Shown: positions 14,970 through 23,937, numbered from the stretch's first letter. The stretch: DNA of 40,719 bases from an uncultured Caryophanales bacterium (GCA_946623125.1 CAMOQR010000011.1:1-40719); one strand, 5' to 3'. Translations and numbers: made by a program. Notes: generated by a model from the letters alone, not told the origin.

Positions 14970-16304
14970 TTACATTTCTTCTTTTGTTTCTGCTTCTACT
15001 TGTACAATTACTTCTCTTAATTTTTGAATTAATCCTTCCATGTATGCACATCCCATGAAACAAATTACAGAATCTAATTCATCTTTTAGTTTATCCATGG
15101 TAGTTTCAGAAATACTATCACCATTTTTTAGCCCTTCAATAATCATTTTAGAACTTACTCCTGGATAGTCCGTTGGATACTCTCTATTACTATCTATTTC
15201 TGTTACAAAGGCTTTATCTGCAACATTTAAGGCATCTATAAATTCATCTTTAAAATCTCTAGTTCTCGAATATGTATTTGGTCGGAATACTACAACTAAT
15301 CTTTTATCTGGATATTTTTGTCTAACAGATTCTAGAGTTACTTTGATTTCTGTTGGATGGTGTGCATAATCATCTATAATTGTAGTTCTTCCTATTTTTT
15401 GGATTGCAAATCTTCTTTCGGCATTTTTAAATGTTTTTAATGCTTCATAAATATCTTTACTTGAAATTCCTATTTCTTTACACATAATGATGGCTGCTGC
15501 TGCATTTTGTACCATATGTTTTCCATAAAGTGGTATTTCAAAACTTCCATAAAACTCATCTTTTATATATAAATCAAAGATAGATCCTTTTTCTTCTAAT
15601 TTTAAATTTTTAATTACAACATCATTATTAAAATTAAATCCATAAAATATTACTCTGGTAGAATATCCGATTTTTTTTACTTCTTCATTGTCTCCATTAG
15701 CAATTACTAAATTACTTGTATTATTTGCAAAAATTTCAAATGTATTTCTAATATCATCGATATCTTTGTAGCATTCCATATGTTCTTTTTCAATATTTGT
15801 AATAATAGAATATGTTGGATAATATGCTGTAAAATGACGATTAAACTCATCACTTTCTACCACAAAGTATTCATTTTGCTTAGAAGCAAATCCATCCCCT
15901 GCTCCAATAAAGTAATTACAACCAATTGTTGATTCTAGTATATGTTTTATTAAGGAAGAAGTTGTTGTTTTTCCATGGGTTCCACTTACACCTATGGTTT
16001 TAAACATTTTAATAACATCACCCATAATTTCATTATATTTTTTTATTGTAAGTCCTAATTCTTTTACTCTTTTTATTTCTGGATGATCTTCACTAAATGC
16101 AACACTATAGGTTACAATTGTGTCTTTATCAATTGGATGTGTTTGGTCATAATAAATTGGAATAGATCTTTCCTCTAATCCTACTTGGGTAAATTTATGG
16201 GCTTTTGCATCATCGTAACCTGATACTTCTGCACCTAAATCATATAATATTTGTGCAAGAGTTGACATTCCTGTTCCTTTAATTCCAATACAGTAATATT
16301 TCAT
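14970..16304 (-). CDS. murC: UDP-N-acetylmuramate--L-alanine ligase MurC
   Basis: A 444-residue cytoplasmic Mur ligase that adds L-alanine to UDP-MurNAc with ATP, the first step of the stem peptide of peptidoglycan. Seen: the N-terminal Rossmann-like UDP-binding start CIGIKGTGMSTLA, the ATP P-loop GTHGKTTTSS, the central-domain FVVESDEF, HMECY and NAAAAI segments, and the C-terminal domain with IDDYAHHPTEI and FRPNTYSRT. Length is normal for MurC. The frame extends 42 codons upstream, into queH, but AAGGA lies six bases before the ATG at 16304. A promoter with TTTACA and TATAAT precedes it, so it is probably its own unit. No clear terminator was found before the tRNA promoter. Confidence 0.94.
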   Translation of the reverse strand: MKYYCIGIKGTGMSTLAQILYDLGAEVSGYDDAKAHKFTQVGLEERSIPIYYDQTHPIDKDTIVTYSVAFSEDHPEIKRVKELGLTIKKYNEIMGDVIKMFKTIGVSGTHGKTTTSSLIKHILESTIGCNYFIGAGDGFASKQNEYFVVESDEFNRHFTAYYPTYSIITNIEKEHMECYKDIDDIRNTFEIFANNTSNLVIANGDNEEVKKIGYSTRVIFYGFNFNNDVVIKNLKLEEKGSIFDLYIKDEFYGSFEIPLYGKHMVQNAAAAIIMCKEIGISSKDIYEALKTFKNAERRFAIQKIGRTTIIDDYAHHPTEIKVTLESVRQKYPDKRLVVVFRPNTYSRTRDFKDEFIDALNVADKAFVTEIDSNREYPTDYPGVSSKMIIEGLKNGDSISETTMDKLKDELDSVICFMGCAYMEGLIQKLREVIVQVEAETKEEM

Positions 16305-16328
16305 TTTCATTCCTTCTCTCTTTTTTTC

Positions 16329-16373
16329 ATTATATATGATACAAATTAGATTGTAAAGTTTCCTAATTTGTAT
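16329..16373 (-). promoter_or_regulatory. murC promoter with flanking inverted repeat
   Basis: Minus-strand TTTACA (16357-16352), 17-bp spacer, TATAAT (16334-16329). A perfect 11-bp inverted repeat, ATACAAATTAG (16339-16349) and CTAATTTGTAT (16363-16373), brackets the -35. It could be an operator or, as RNA from queH, a stem without a T run. Confidence 0.65.
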
Positions 16374-16381
16374 CTTTACAT

Positions 16382-16993
16382 CTATTTTATGTCTTTCTTT
16401 TTTGTTTGTTTCGAATAAATACATCCACAATAATCTTGTCGATATAAATTGTAAATTCTTGATAATTCTATACTTCTTTTATATCCTTCTTTTTTCTTAA
16501 AATCAGAGTATAAATAAGTAGATTTATATTTGGTATCTAACTCTTCTCCTATTTCATTGATCCAATTGGCATTCTTATGAGGAGAAAGAGTTAAGGTTGT
16601 ACAAAAATATGGAAAATCATACTTTTCTGCAATTCTTGCTGCCTCTTCTAGACGCAATTGATAGCATTTATAACATCTTGCTCCTCTTTCCGGTTCCTGC
16701 TCTAGACCTTTTGATATTTCATAAAACTTTTCAGGTTCATAATTTCCTTCCATTAGTGATATTTTATATTTTGTAGGAATTATTTGAATTAATTTTTTTA
16801 TTTCTTCTATTCTCTTTTGATATTCTTCTTTTTCCGTAATATTAGGATTATAGTAAAATATTGTTACTTCGAAAAATGAGGATAATCTTTCAAGTACTGC
16901 ACTACTACAAGGAGCACAACATGCATGTAATAAGAGTTTGGTACCCTCTTTGATATTTTCAATTTGTTTTTCCATTTCTATATCATAGTTCAT
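16382..16993 (-). CDS. queH: Epoxyqueuosine reductase QueH
   Basis: A 203-residue enzyme for the last step of queuosine synthesis in tRNA, reducing epoxyqueuosine to queuosine; QueH is the non-cobalamin alternative to QueG. It shows the DUF208/QueH cysteine pattern: HACCAPCSSAV (Cys25, Cys26, Cys29), CYKC (Cys107, Cys110) and YCGC (Cys189, Cys191), which hold an iron-sulfur cluster and a second metal in the family. AAGGAGG lies six bases before the ATG. The extended -10 TGATATAAT at 17019-17027 overlaps the stop of the upstream kinase-like gene. No other queuosine gene is in the window, so the cell may salvage precursors. Confidence 0.92.
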   Translation of the reverse strand: MNYDIEMEKQIENIKEGTKLLLHACCAPCSSAVLERLSSFFEVTIFYYNPNITEKEEYQKRIEEIKKLIQIIPTKYKISLMEGNYEPEKFYEISKGLEQEPERGARCYKCYQLRLEEAARIAEKYDFPYFCTTLTLSPHKNANWINEIGEELDTKYKSTYLYSDFKKKEGYKRSIELSRIYNLYRQDYCGCIYSKQTKKKDIK

Positions 16994-17018
16994 ATTATTC
17001 CTCCTTTTCTAAGTGCTA

Positions 17019-17027
17019 ATTATATCA
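17019..17027 (-). promoter_or_regulatory. Extended -10 promoter of queH
   Basis: TGATATAAT on the minus strand, overlapping the stop codon of the preceding gene; the -35 region (TAGAAA) is weak. Confidence 0.55.
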
Positions 17028-17528
17028 CAAATCCGTTCCTTTTTCTATTGCTTTTAATAAATTCTTATATTCTTTGGCGTTTTTTATAATTATTCCTTTT
17101 CTTGTATTTTTTAACATCCAAGATTTCATTTCTTCTTCCGGATAATATTCTAAATCTTTAAGTAATTTTTGGTAAAGTTCTTTCGTTATTTGATAGGGTT
17201 CTTTTATTATACCTAATTTTTGTTTTATACATCTTTTTCTTAATCTTTTTTTTAATAATTTTTTAGGATAATTTAAATAGATAATTGTTGAGGAAGAGAA
17301 TGCTATTATGTCTTTATTTTTTCTTGGCATTCCTTCTATTATCCAATCTTTTTCTTTTTGAATAATTTGGTTAATTATATTCTTTTGTTCTTCTTCAGAC
17401 CTTTTTTGATTGAACTCATTATATACTATTTCATCCATAGAATATCTTTTTATATGATATCTTTCCTCTATTATTTTAGATAATGTTGTTTTCCCACTTG
17501 CAATATTTCCAATTATCATTACTTTCAT
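17025..17528 (-). CDS. P-loop kinase-like protein (adenylate kinase/FlaR type)
   Basis: A 167-residue P-loop NTPase with Walker A GNIASGKTT (7-15) and the layout of small nucleotide-kinase-like proteins often annotated as topology modulation protein FlaR or adenylate kinase-like: IEGMPRKNKD after the lid region, IIYLNYP, and a basic KKRLRKRCIKQK stretch. True substrate unknown; it is shorter than adenylate kinase (about 215 residues) and lacks its zinc or normal lid. Only a weak purine-rich ribosome site (AAGAAG) precedes the ATG. It sits between an acyl-CoA synthetase-like gene, separated by a terminator, and queH. Confidence 0.75.
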   Translation of the reverse strand: MKVMIIGNIASGKTTLSKIIEERYHIKRYSMDEIVYNEFNQKRSEEEQKNIINQIIQKEKDWIIEGMPRKNKDIIAFSSSTIIYLNYPKKLLKKRLRKRCIKQKLGIIKEPYQITKELYQKLLKDLEYYPEEEMKSWMLKNTRKGIIIKNAKEYKNLLKAIEKGTDL

Positions 17529-17549
17529 ATTTTTCTTCTTTCTACATAC

Positions 17550-17576
17550 GAAAAAAAGGAGTTATTTTCCTTTTTT
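17550..17576 (-). terminator. Terminator of the acyl-CoA synthetase-like gene
   Basis: AAAAAAGGA and TCCTTTTTT pair around a 7-nt loop that holds the stop codon; a T run follows on the minus strand. Confidence 0.8.
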
Positions 17577-19313
17577 CTCTTCTTCTTTTTCTAATGTTTT
17601 ATAATCTACTTTTCCATATAATGTTTTTGGTAATTCTTCACGAAATTCATAATATTTAGGAAGAGAATATACGGATAGACTTTCTTTACACATTTCTATA
17701 ATTTCTTTTTTTATTTTTGCAGTTGGTTGAATTCCTTTCTTTAATACAATAAATGCTTTTGGTACATGCATTTTATACTGATGAGGAATTCCTATTACAC
17801 AGACTTTATCTACAGCATCATGTTTTGCAATTGTCTCTTCTATTTGAGATGGATAAACATTAAATCCTGATACTACTATCATTCTCTTTAATCTCTGTGT
17901 GTAATATACAATTCCATTAGGGGCAATATATCCAATATCTCCTGTATGTAACCAAACAGATCCATCATCATGGCGTTTTAAGACATTATCCGTTTCTTCT
18001 TTATTATTTAAATACCCCATCATTAGAGTTGGACCTTGAACACAGATTTCTCCTTCTTCTCCCATAGGTAGTTCTTCTAGTGTTTCTGGATTACATATTT
18101 TATATGTATTTCCTACCATTGGAATTCCAATGCTTCCTGGTTCATTAGTTCCAGGAAATGTATAACATGTTGCGGCAACAGACTCTGTCATTCCATATCC
18201 TTTACCAATATTAACATGGGCACCATGTTTATGTAGAAAATCATTGATTCTAGCCTCTGCTGTAACAGTTAGATGATCTCCTCCAGAGATAATGTATTTT
18301 AATTGTGACATATCCACATTATCAAATTTTGGATTTGACATCATTCCTTCCCAAAGAGTTGGGACACCAAGAATTACATTCGGTTTATCATATTTCCATA
18401 TTTTATAGAACCGATTTGCATCATATTCTGGCATAAGAATTGTCTCTACTTTTAAACATAGAGGAGTATGAATACATACACCTAAACCAAATCCATGAAA
18501 TATAGGCAGGATTGTTACAATTTTATCTTTTGGTCTTACATCAATTACATTTACAGCAGATTGTTGAGCAATTGCATTAAAGCTATAATTAGAAATCATA
18601 ATTCCTTTTGGCGTTCCAGTTGTTCCTCCACTATGAAGAATTATTGCAAGATCATCTGATTTTCTTTCTCCTTTATAGTTTTGATTGCTTGTTACTCCTA
18701 CTGCCATGAAATCTTTCCATGACATATAATTATTATCTGTTATACTAGGTCTTTTCATGAGTAGGCTTCTTGTTAGAGTATATCCAACAGTTAAGCCCAA
18801 TGGCATAGATTCTTTTGGAGATACTAATATTGTCTTATATACTAATGTCTTTGGGATAATATCATTCATTTTCTCATAATCAAAATCAACTAAAAATAAA
18901 ATTCTAGATTTTGATTCTTTTAAATAATGATGAAGTTGTTCTGGACTTGATAATGGATGAACCATATCAGCAACTGCTCCAATTTTATTGCAGGCATAAA
19001 ACACATATAATGCCTCTGGCATATTTGGCATGCATATTGTTACAATGTCTCCTTCTCTCACACCAAATTCTCTTAATGCTTTTGCAGATATATTAATATC
19101 GTTAAAGAACTCATTGTAACTAAATCTATTTCCGAAATAATTAAGAGCAATAAAGTCTTTATCATCTCCTACTTCATCAATTAAATAATCATAGATTGTT
19201 TTTTTGGTAAATTTTATGCTTCTTTCTTCTCTTGAATAATACTCAAGCCATGGTGCATTTGGATCCTTTTTTTTCTTAAATATTTTTGTAATTAGATCTT
19301 TTAATGGGGTCAT
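17562..19313 (-). CDS. AMP-dependent synthetase, acyl-CoA ligase-like
   Basis: A 583-residue adenylate-forming enzyme (ANL superfamily), expected to activate a carboxylic acid with ATP as acyl-AMP and transfer it to CoA or a carrier. Seen: P-loop HSGGTTGTPKG (227-237), GYGMTES, the TGDIGY aspartate motif, hinge region QRLKRMIVVSGFNVYP, and the C-terminal lysine region TLYGKVDYKTL. The pattern is nearest long-chain fatty acyl-CoA ligases; substrate not determinable. The frame reaches back 21 codons; AGGAG nine bases before the ATG at 19313 favours that start (an ATG three codons earlier touches the AGGAG). It is monocistronic, with a TATAAT at 19356-19361 and its own terminator. There are no beta-oxidation genes nearby, so a role in lipid synthesis or exogenous fatty-acid use is equally likely. 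Confidence 0.88.
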   Translation of the reverse strand: MTPLKDLITKIFKKKKDPNAPWLEYYSREERSIKFTKKTIYDYLIDEVGDDKDFIALNYFGNRFSYNEFFNDINISAKALREFGVREGDIVTICMPNMPEALYVFYACNKIGAVADMVHPLSSPEQLHHYLKESKSRILFLVDFDYEKMNDIIPKTLVYKTILVSPKESMPLGLTVGYTLTRSLLMKRPSITDNNYMSWKDFMAVGVTSNQNYKGERKSDDLAIILHSGGTTGTPKGIMISNYSFNAIAQQSAVNVIDVRPKDKIVTILPIFHGFGLGVCIHTPLCLKVETILMPEYDANRFYKIWKYDKPNVILGVPTLWEGMMSNPKFDNVDMSQLKYIISGGDHLTVTAEARINDFLHKHGAHVNIGKGYGMTESVAATCYTFPGTNEPGSIGIPMVGNTYKICNPETLEELPMGEEGEICVQGPTLMMGYLNNKEETDNVLKRHDDGSVWLHTGDIGYIAPNGIVYYTQRLKRMIVVSGFNVYPSQIEETIAKHDAVDKVCVIGIPHQYKMHVPKAFIVLKKGIQPTAKIKKEIIEMCKESLSVYSLPKYYEFREELPKTLYGKVDYKTLEKEEEKKGK

Positions 19314-19412
19314 TTTATTCATCTCCTGTATTCTATATCTACTAATTATTTTACTATTATATTCTAAAAAATACAATTCTAAATGATTTGTTTTCTTTTT
19401 ATCAATATTTTG

Positions 19413-19421
19413 TGATATAAT
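19413..19421 (+). promoter_or_regulatory. Extended -10 promoter of hpt
   Basis: TGATATAAT, 24 bp before the hpt start. It lies within a short region divergent from the acyl-CoA ligase-like gene. Confidence 0.6.
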
Positions 19422-19444
19422 TTAGTCAATTAATGGGAGGTATT

Positions 19445-20029
19445 ATGAAAAGGAGACTTTTAATTGATGAAGAGATCATTCAAAAACGTATTAAACAACT
19501 TGCCGATGAAATAAATCATGACTATCAAGGAAAAGAGCTTACTTTAATTTGTATTTTAAAAGGAGCTATTTATTTTTTTACTGATTTATCAAGAAGAATT
19601 AATTTACCTACAGAACTTGAATTTATTCGTATATCCAGTTATCACGGAGAAAACAGTACAGGTCATGTTGATATGAAAATGGGGCTTGATCATTCTATAA
19701 AAGGAAGAGATGTTTTAATTGTTGAAGATATTATTGATTCTGGTAGAACGCTTTCTTATTTAGTTGATTATCTATCACTAGATGAACCTAATAGTATAAA
19801 GATTTGTACATTACTTGATAAACCGGAAAGACGTGTTGTAGACGGTATAAATGTTGATTATGTTGGCTTCAAAATTAAAGATCGTTTTGTTGTGGGATAT
19901 GGATTGGATTTAGATGAAGAATATCGGAATTTACCAAATGTTGAATGCTTTACTCATGATACTTATCAGAATCTTCAAAATGATCGTTACGAAATTTATA
20001 AGCAATTGATTAAGAAAAACAACTCCTAA
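19445..20029 (+). CDS. hpt: Hypoxanthine phosphoribosyltransferase
   Basis: A 194-residue purine-salvage enzyme joining hypoxanthine or guanine to PRPP. Seen: the N-terminal DEEIIQKRIKQLADEI region, the flexible-loop SSYHGENSTG, the PRPP-binding VLIVEDIIDSGRTL (about 91-104), KPERR, and the C-terminal VVGYGLDLDEEYRNLP that closes on the base. Length is typical. The frame starts four codons earlier at an ATG inside the ribosome site GGGAGG; the ATG at 19445 has correct spacing. It is followed by a strong terminator. Confidence 0.95.
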   Translation: MKRRLLIDEEIIQKRIKQLADEINHDYQGKELTLICILKGAIYFFTDLSRRINLPTELEFIRISSYHGENSTGHVDMKMGLDHSIKGRDVLIVEDIIDSGRTLSYLVDYLSLDEPNSIKICTLLDKPERRVVDGINVDYVGFKIKDRFVVGYGLDLDEEYRNLPNVECFTHDTYQNLQNDRYEIYKQLIKKNNS

Positions 20030-20044
20030 AAGAGTTGTTTTTTT
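20015..20044 (+). terminator. Terminator of hpt
   Basis: AAAAACAACTC (20015-20025) pairs with GAGTTGTTTTT (20032-20042) around a 6-nt loop, ending in T. It contains the hpt stop codon. Confidence 0.9.
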
Positions 20045-20052
20045 GCTATAAT
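20044..20052 (+). promoter_or_regulatory. Extended -10 promoter of the DUF1295 gene
   Basis: TGCTATAAT begins in the T run of the hpt terminator, 18 bp before the next ATG. This would give a leader of only about 12 nt that starts at the ribosome site GGGAGG. Confidence 0.5.
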
Positions 20053-20070
20053 AGTATGGGAGGATAAATT

Positions 20071-20874
20071 ATGATTTTTACAAAAGAACTATTATTTATT
20101 TTTATTGCTATATTGGTGGTTTGCTCGATAGGATTTAAAAAGTATGTTTGGTTTATTTCTTTAGGATATGGTTTTTCTATTTCTATCGTTGGAGTGATGC
20201 TTCTAGTTCTATTTTTTGATGAACTTGATTTTTTTAAAGTACTTTCTTGTATTATTCTTATTGCCTATGGTCTACGATTAAGTGGATTCCTTGCTTTAAG
20301 AGAATTAAGAAGTAGTAGCTATAACTCTAAAATGAAGGGAGAAATATCGGATGGATCTCATATGGGGATACCTGTTAAAATTATGTTGTGGGTAACTTGT
20401 GGCCTTTTATATCTTCTTATGACTTCTCCTGTTATTTATCGTTTTATTAATAAAGATTCATACGATACAATGTTTATTATAGGTCTTTTACTTGCCGTTG
20501 TTGGAATTTTGATTGAGGCTATATCCGATATTCAAAAAAGTAATTCAAAAAAGAAAAATCCAAATCGTTTTTGTGATTCTGGATTATTTCAATTTGTTAG
20601 ATGTCCTAACTATTTTGGAGAAATGATTATTTGGACAGGAATTTTTTTATCTGGTATTACTTCTTTACAAGGTATTGGCCAATGGATTTTTGCAATCATT
20701 GGATATGTTGGAATTATTTATGTCATGTTTAGTGGTGCAAGAAGATTAGAAATCAGACAAGATAAAAATTATGGGGAGTTAGAAGAATATCAAAAGTATA
20801 TAAAATCCACTCCAATACTAATTCCTTTTATTCCTCTTTATAGCGTAAAAAAATATAAATGGTTAGTTGGATAA
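20071..20874 (+). CDS. DUF1295 membrane protein (steroid 5-alpha-reductase/ICMT-like fold)
   Basis: A 267-residue integral membrane protein with about six or seven helices. The C-terminal third has the family motif RFCDSGLFQFVRCPNYFGE, then RRLEIRQDKNYGELEEYQKYIKSTP, which marks DUF1295, related to steroid 5-alpha-reductases and isoprenylcysteine methyltransferases. In those enzymes this region binds NADPH or AdoMet. The bacterial substrate is unknown, probably a lipid-like molecule in the membrane. GGGAGG precedes the ATG. A terminator that serves both strands follows. It is downstream of hpt but separated from it by a terminator with a new -10. Confidence 0.85.
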   Translation: MIFTKELLFIFIAILVVCSIGFKKYVWFISLGYGFSISIVGVMLLVLFFDELDFFKVLSCIILIAYGLRLSGFLALRELRSSSYNSKMKGEISDGSHMGIPVKIMLWVTCGLLYLLMTSPVIYRFINKDSYDTMFIIGLLLAVVGILIEAISDIQKSNSKKKNPNRFCDSGLFQFVRCPNYFGEMIIWTGIFLSGITSLQGIGQWIFAIIGYVGIIYVMFSGARRLEIRQDKNYGELEEYQKYIKSTPILIPFIPLYSVKKYKWLVG

Positions 20875-20875
20875 T

Positions 20876-20906
20876 AAAAACGTTTCAAAAAAGGAAACGT
20901 TTTTTT
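20876..20906. terminator. Bidirectional terminator between convergent genes
   Basis: AAAAACGTTTC (20876-20886) pairs with GAAACGTTTTT (20894-20904), with T runs both ways. It serves the DUF1295 gene (+) and the DUF1846 gene (-). Confidence 0.92.
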
Positions 20907-22368
20907 AATTGTTTTCTTGAATAAATTCATTTTCACAAGTAAGATTAATTTTTAATTCTTTTAACGTTTTTTTATCACTACCTGTTACAATATATGTTGC
21001 ATGTGCTTCCATATTATGTAGTTTTGTTAGATTTGACATTGCTTTTGCAGCAAGTGGATTGGTAACAGAACAAATACTAAGTGCTGTTAATACTTCTGAT
21101 AGATTTAATCGATCTCCTGTATTCATTTCTTTTTTTAATTTTAGAATTGGTTCTAGTATTGTTGGTGATAATAAATAAATATCATCTGGGATTTTACTTA
21201 AGTATTTAATCGCATTTAAGACAACTGTTCCTGCAGGGGTCATTAAATTTGTTTGTTTCCCGGTTATAATTTTTTTATTTACTTTAAAGGCTATTACAGG
21301 AAGTCCTTTTTCTTTTTTACTTTTTTCTAAGGCTGGTTTTATTACTTCTAAATAATTCTCATCAATATTTAATTCATTCATTAAAACTTTTATTTTTTTA
21401 TAAGTATCTTCATCACATAATCCCATTTTATAATTTGTTTTTTCATTATAATATCTTCTTACAATTTCTTTTTTTGCGGCTTCTTCTACTATTTTTTCAT
21501 CTTTGATACAGAAACCTACCATATTTACTCCCATATCAGTTGGAGAATAATAGATATCTTTTTTGGATACTTTATTTAATATGTTTTTTAATATTGGAAA
21601 TGTTTCTATGTCTCTATTGTAATTTGTTGCGGTGATTCCATATTTCTCTAGGTGATAAGGGTCAATCATATTTGCATCTTTGATATCTGCTGTTGCAGCC
21701 TCATATGCAATATTTACAGGATGTTTTAGGGGAAGATTCCATACAGGAAATGTTTCAAATTTTGCATATCCTGCATTTACTCCTCTTTTGTTTTCATGAT
21801 AAATTTGAGAAAGACATGTTGCTAGTTTTCCAGAGCCTGGTCCTGGGGCATTCACTAATATTAAAGGTTTCGTAGTTTCTATATATGGATTTTTACCATA
21901 CCCTTCTTCACTAACAATTGTGTCAACATCTGTTGGATAGCCTTTGGTAAATGTATGAATATAGGTTTTAATTCCATTTCTGTTCAGTCTTTTTATAAAT
22001 TTATCTACACTTACTTGATTTTGATACATTGTAACAACAACACTGTTAACAGAAAATCCTAATTCTTTTGATTTCTTTATTAAATTTTCTATTTCATTAT
22101 CATAAGTTATTCCATATTCTCCCCGTAATTTATTTCTTTCAATATCTCCTGCATTAATGCAAAAAATTATTTCTAAGTCTTTTTTTAATTCTAAAAACAT
22201 GCTGATTTTTGCATCATTTTTAAATCCAGGTAATACTCTTGCCGCATGAGAATCATCAAATAACTTTCCCCCTACTTCTAGATATAATTTATCAAATAAT
22301 TTAAATCTTTCTTTGATTCTTTTGCTTTGTATTTTTACATATTTTTTATTATCAAATCCAATTTTCAT
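20905..22368 (-). CDS. DUF1846 family protein
   Basis: A 487-residue soluble protein matching the DUF1846 family of Bacillota, which are about 490-500 residues long. Recognised blocks are the start KIGFDNKKYVKIQSKRI, the LEVGGKLFDDSHAARVLPGF segment (about 31-50), the P-loop-like NAPGPGSGKLATC (about 174-186), and SPTDMGVNM. The glycine-rich stretch suggests nucleotide binding, but the biochemical activity is not known to me. AGGGTGA precedes the ATG, with an extended -10 TGATATACT at 22386-22394. It ends in a shared terminator. It is probably a single-gene unit. Confidence 0.85.
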   Translation of the reverse strand: MKIGFDNKKYVKIQSKRIKERFKLFDKLYLEVGGKLFDDSHAARVLPGFKNDAKISMFLELKKDLEIIFCINAGDIERNKLRGEYGITYDNEIENLIKKSKELGFSVNSVVVTMYQNQVSVDKFIKRLNRNGIKTYIHTFTKGYPTDVDTIVSEEGYGKNPYIETTKPLILVNAPGPGSGKLATCLSQIYHENKRGVNAGYAKFETFPVWNLPLKHPVNIAYEAATADIKDANMIDPYHLEKYGITATNYNRDIETFPILKNILNKVSKKDIYYSPTDMGVNMVGFCIKDEKIVEEAAKKEIVRRYYNEKTNYKMGLCDEDTYKKIKVLMNELNIDENYLEVIKPALEKSKKEKGLPVIAFKVNKKIITGKQTNLMTPAGTVVLNAIKYLSKIPDDIYLLSPTILEPILKLKKEMNTGDRLNLSEVLTALSICSVTNPLAAKAMSNLTKLHNMEAHATYIVTGSDKKTLKELKINLTCENEFIQENN

Positions 22369-22385
22369 TCTATCACCCTAGAAAA

Positions 22386-22394
22386 AGTATATCA
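22386..22394 (-). promoter_or_regulatory. Extended -10 promoter of the DUF1846 gene
   Basis: TGATATACT on the minus strand, 18 bp before the ATG; no clear -35. Confidence 0.5.
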
Positions 22395-22414
22395 TTTTTT
22401 TATTTTTATGTATT

Positions 22415-22449
22415 AAAAAAAGATATATTATTTTCTTATATCTTTTTTT
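22415..22449 (-). terminator. Terminator downstream of surface paralogue A
   Basis: GATATA (22422-22427) with its A run pairs with TATATC (22437-22442) and T run around a 9-nt loop; it works on both strands, but only the minus strand has a gene leading into it. The 100 bp between it and the stop at 22551 hold nothing I can identify. Confidence 0.7.
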
Positions 22450-22550
22450 CATTACATTTGTACTTTATTTTTTTTATTTATCCACTTGTTTCAATTAGCA
22501 GACTTATATATTAGATTTTTTTATTGGTGAGAATATTTTATATATATTTT

Positions 22551-23915
22551 TTATCCCAGTCTAAATGCAGGAGACATTCCATATTCACCAGTAGTTCCAT
22601 TATAATTACCTCCCGTTAAAACTACATAGACACTTGCTGATGAGTTATTTCTTGCTGTTCTCGTATACCAATATTCCGCCGTTCCATTGAATTTTTTTTC
22701 TGCTTTGGAATAGTTTTCTTCACTTAAATTGATAGATTTATAATAGTCTAATTGTCGTGATGATTCATATGCAGAATCGTTTGAGTAAAAACCATATGAT
22801 ACAATATAGTTTCCATATATTTCTCTCATTGCAAGTAAATATAGTTTATCTGTTGTTATATAGTTTTCTGTTTCGTTAGAATTATGGCTTGATACTACTC
22901 TGGTATCTATGATTGCATCTTTTAATACTTCTGGAAACGTGTTATAAATCGTATTGTTTACATATGTTCTTGCTGCACTATCTCTCCAACCACCATTAGA
23001 ATAATTAGATGAAATCCAATTTGAGTTGGATACTATATCTGCAAATTCTATTACAAATCCACATGCTGTTTGACTAAATGTAGAAGATAGGCATTCATTT
23101 TGGGTTGATTTGTTGGCAATTCTTAAGGTATGAATTCCTAAATTTCCCAAATCTATTGTTCTTGTATCTCCAACGGAATAAACATTTACATTTTTTTCTT
23201 TTACAGCCTTAACGATAGTTTCCCAACTATCTGTTCCAAAAGCAATTGGATCTGGGATTGGTTCTTTTATTTCTATATTTGATATAAATTCTATATTGTA
23301 ATTACAGATTGCATTTACTGTAAATGGTATTGTTAAAGTTAATAATAGTACGATATATTTTGTTTTTTTAACCTTAATTACTATAGTGCTTCCAATTATC
23401 ATTATTAATATAGAAATATACATTAAAAAACTGTTTCCTGTTTTTGGATTATTTGAGGTTACATTGTTTCCATTTGATAGGTTTACTACTAATTTTTTAT
23501 TATCTTGGTAAACTCCATCTTTAAAATCACTTTCTTCTACTTCTTTATGATATTTTACTCTTAAGGATACTGATTTTTCTTCTTTTGGTTTAATGATTTT
23601 ATCATCATCTGTTTCTAAAGAATAAACAATATAGTCAGATTCTTTTGTCAAACTACTTTCATCTAGTAAATATTCTTCATCTGATTCATTCTTAACTTTT
23701 ACTGTATATAAAGCAGAATCCCCTACTTTACTCATATTTAGATTTAAGTTAATATTTCTTCCATCAATTACAGGATTGCTTTTTTCTTTTGCACTTCCTT
23801 CAAGTGAGGATAGATTAATAGACTCAATTTTAATCTTACTTTCATCGCATGTCTCAGCATATGAAAGGATAGGAATTAATAATAAAAGTAGCATTACTAA
23901 TAATTTCTTTTTCAT
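22551..23915 (-). CDS. Surface protein A: Ig-like domain, NPKTG, second export signal, DUF6273 domain
   Basis: The 454-residue product is built in two halves. Half one: signal peptide (cut after SYA, residue 20), an Ig-like or beta-rich domain (about 21-150), NPKTG at 156-160, a helix (163-180) and basic KVKKTK, the layout of a sortase-anchored protein. Half two starts at once with another hydrophobic helix ending FTVNA (187-202), which looks like a second signal peptide before ICNYNIEF, followed by a domain of the DUF6273 type (about 230-454; GWRDSAARTYVNN, ITTDKLYLLAM, and the end GMSPAFRLG). Residues 1-205 are clearly homologous to the gene at 26606-27553. AGGAG and a good promoter precede the ATG. 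Function is unknown; the outer domains suggest adhesion or binding. See findings for the double-export idea. Confidence 0.8.
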   Translation of the reverse strand: MKKKLLVMLLLLLIPILSYAETCDESKIKIESINLSSLEGSAKEKSNPVIDGRNINLNLNMSKVGDSALYTVKVKNESDEEYLLDESSLTKESDYIVYSLETDDDKIIKPKEEKSVSLRVKYHKEVEESDFKDGVYQDNKKLVVNLSNGNNVTSNNPKTGNSFLMYISILIMIIGSTIVIKVKKTKYIVLLLTLTIPFTVNAICNYNIEFISNIEIKEPIPDPIAFGTDSWETIVKAVKEKNVNVYSVGDTRTIDLGNLGIHTLRIANKSTQNECLSSTFSQTACGFVIEFADIVSNSNWISSNYSNGGWRDSAARTYVNNTIYNTFPEVLKDAIIDTRVVSSHNSNETENYITTDKLYLLAMREIYGNYIVSYGFYSNDSAYESSRQLDYYKSINLSEENYSKAEKKFNGTAEYWYTRTARNNSSASVYVVLTGGNYNGTTGEYGMSPAFRLG

Positions 23916-23937
23916 ATGTACTCTCCTATTTTATTTT

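Noticed and set aside
16339-16373. The murC inverted repeat as an ordinary terminator of queH.
   Set aside because: No T run follows on the minus strand, and it brackets a good -35.
3610-20874. A steroid-metabolism cluster made of the SDR gene and the DUF1295 (5-alpha-reductase-like) gene.
   Set aside because: The two are 16 kb apart with unrelated genes between and separate promoters; DUF1295 substrates are unknown.
22450-22550. A riboswitch or small RNA in the AT-rich gap after surface paralogue A.
   Set aside because: No stable helix, promoter or known motif is visible apart from the terminator at 22415-22449.
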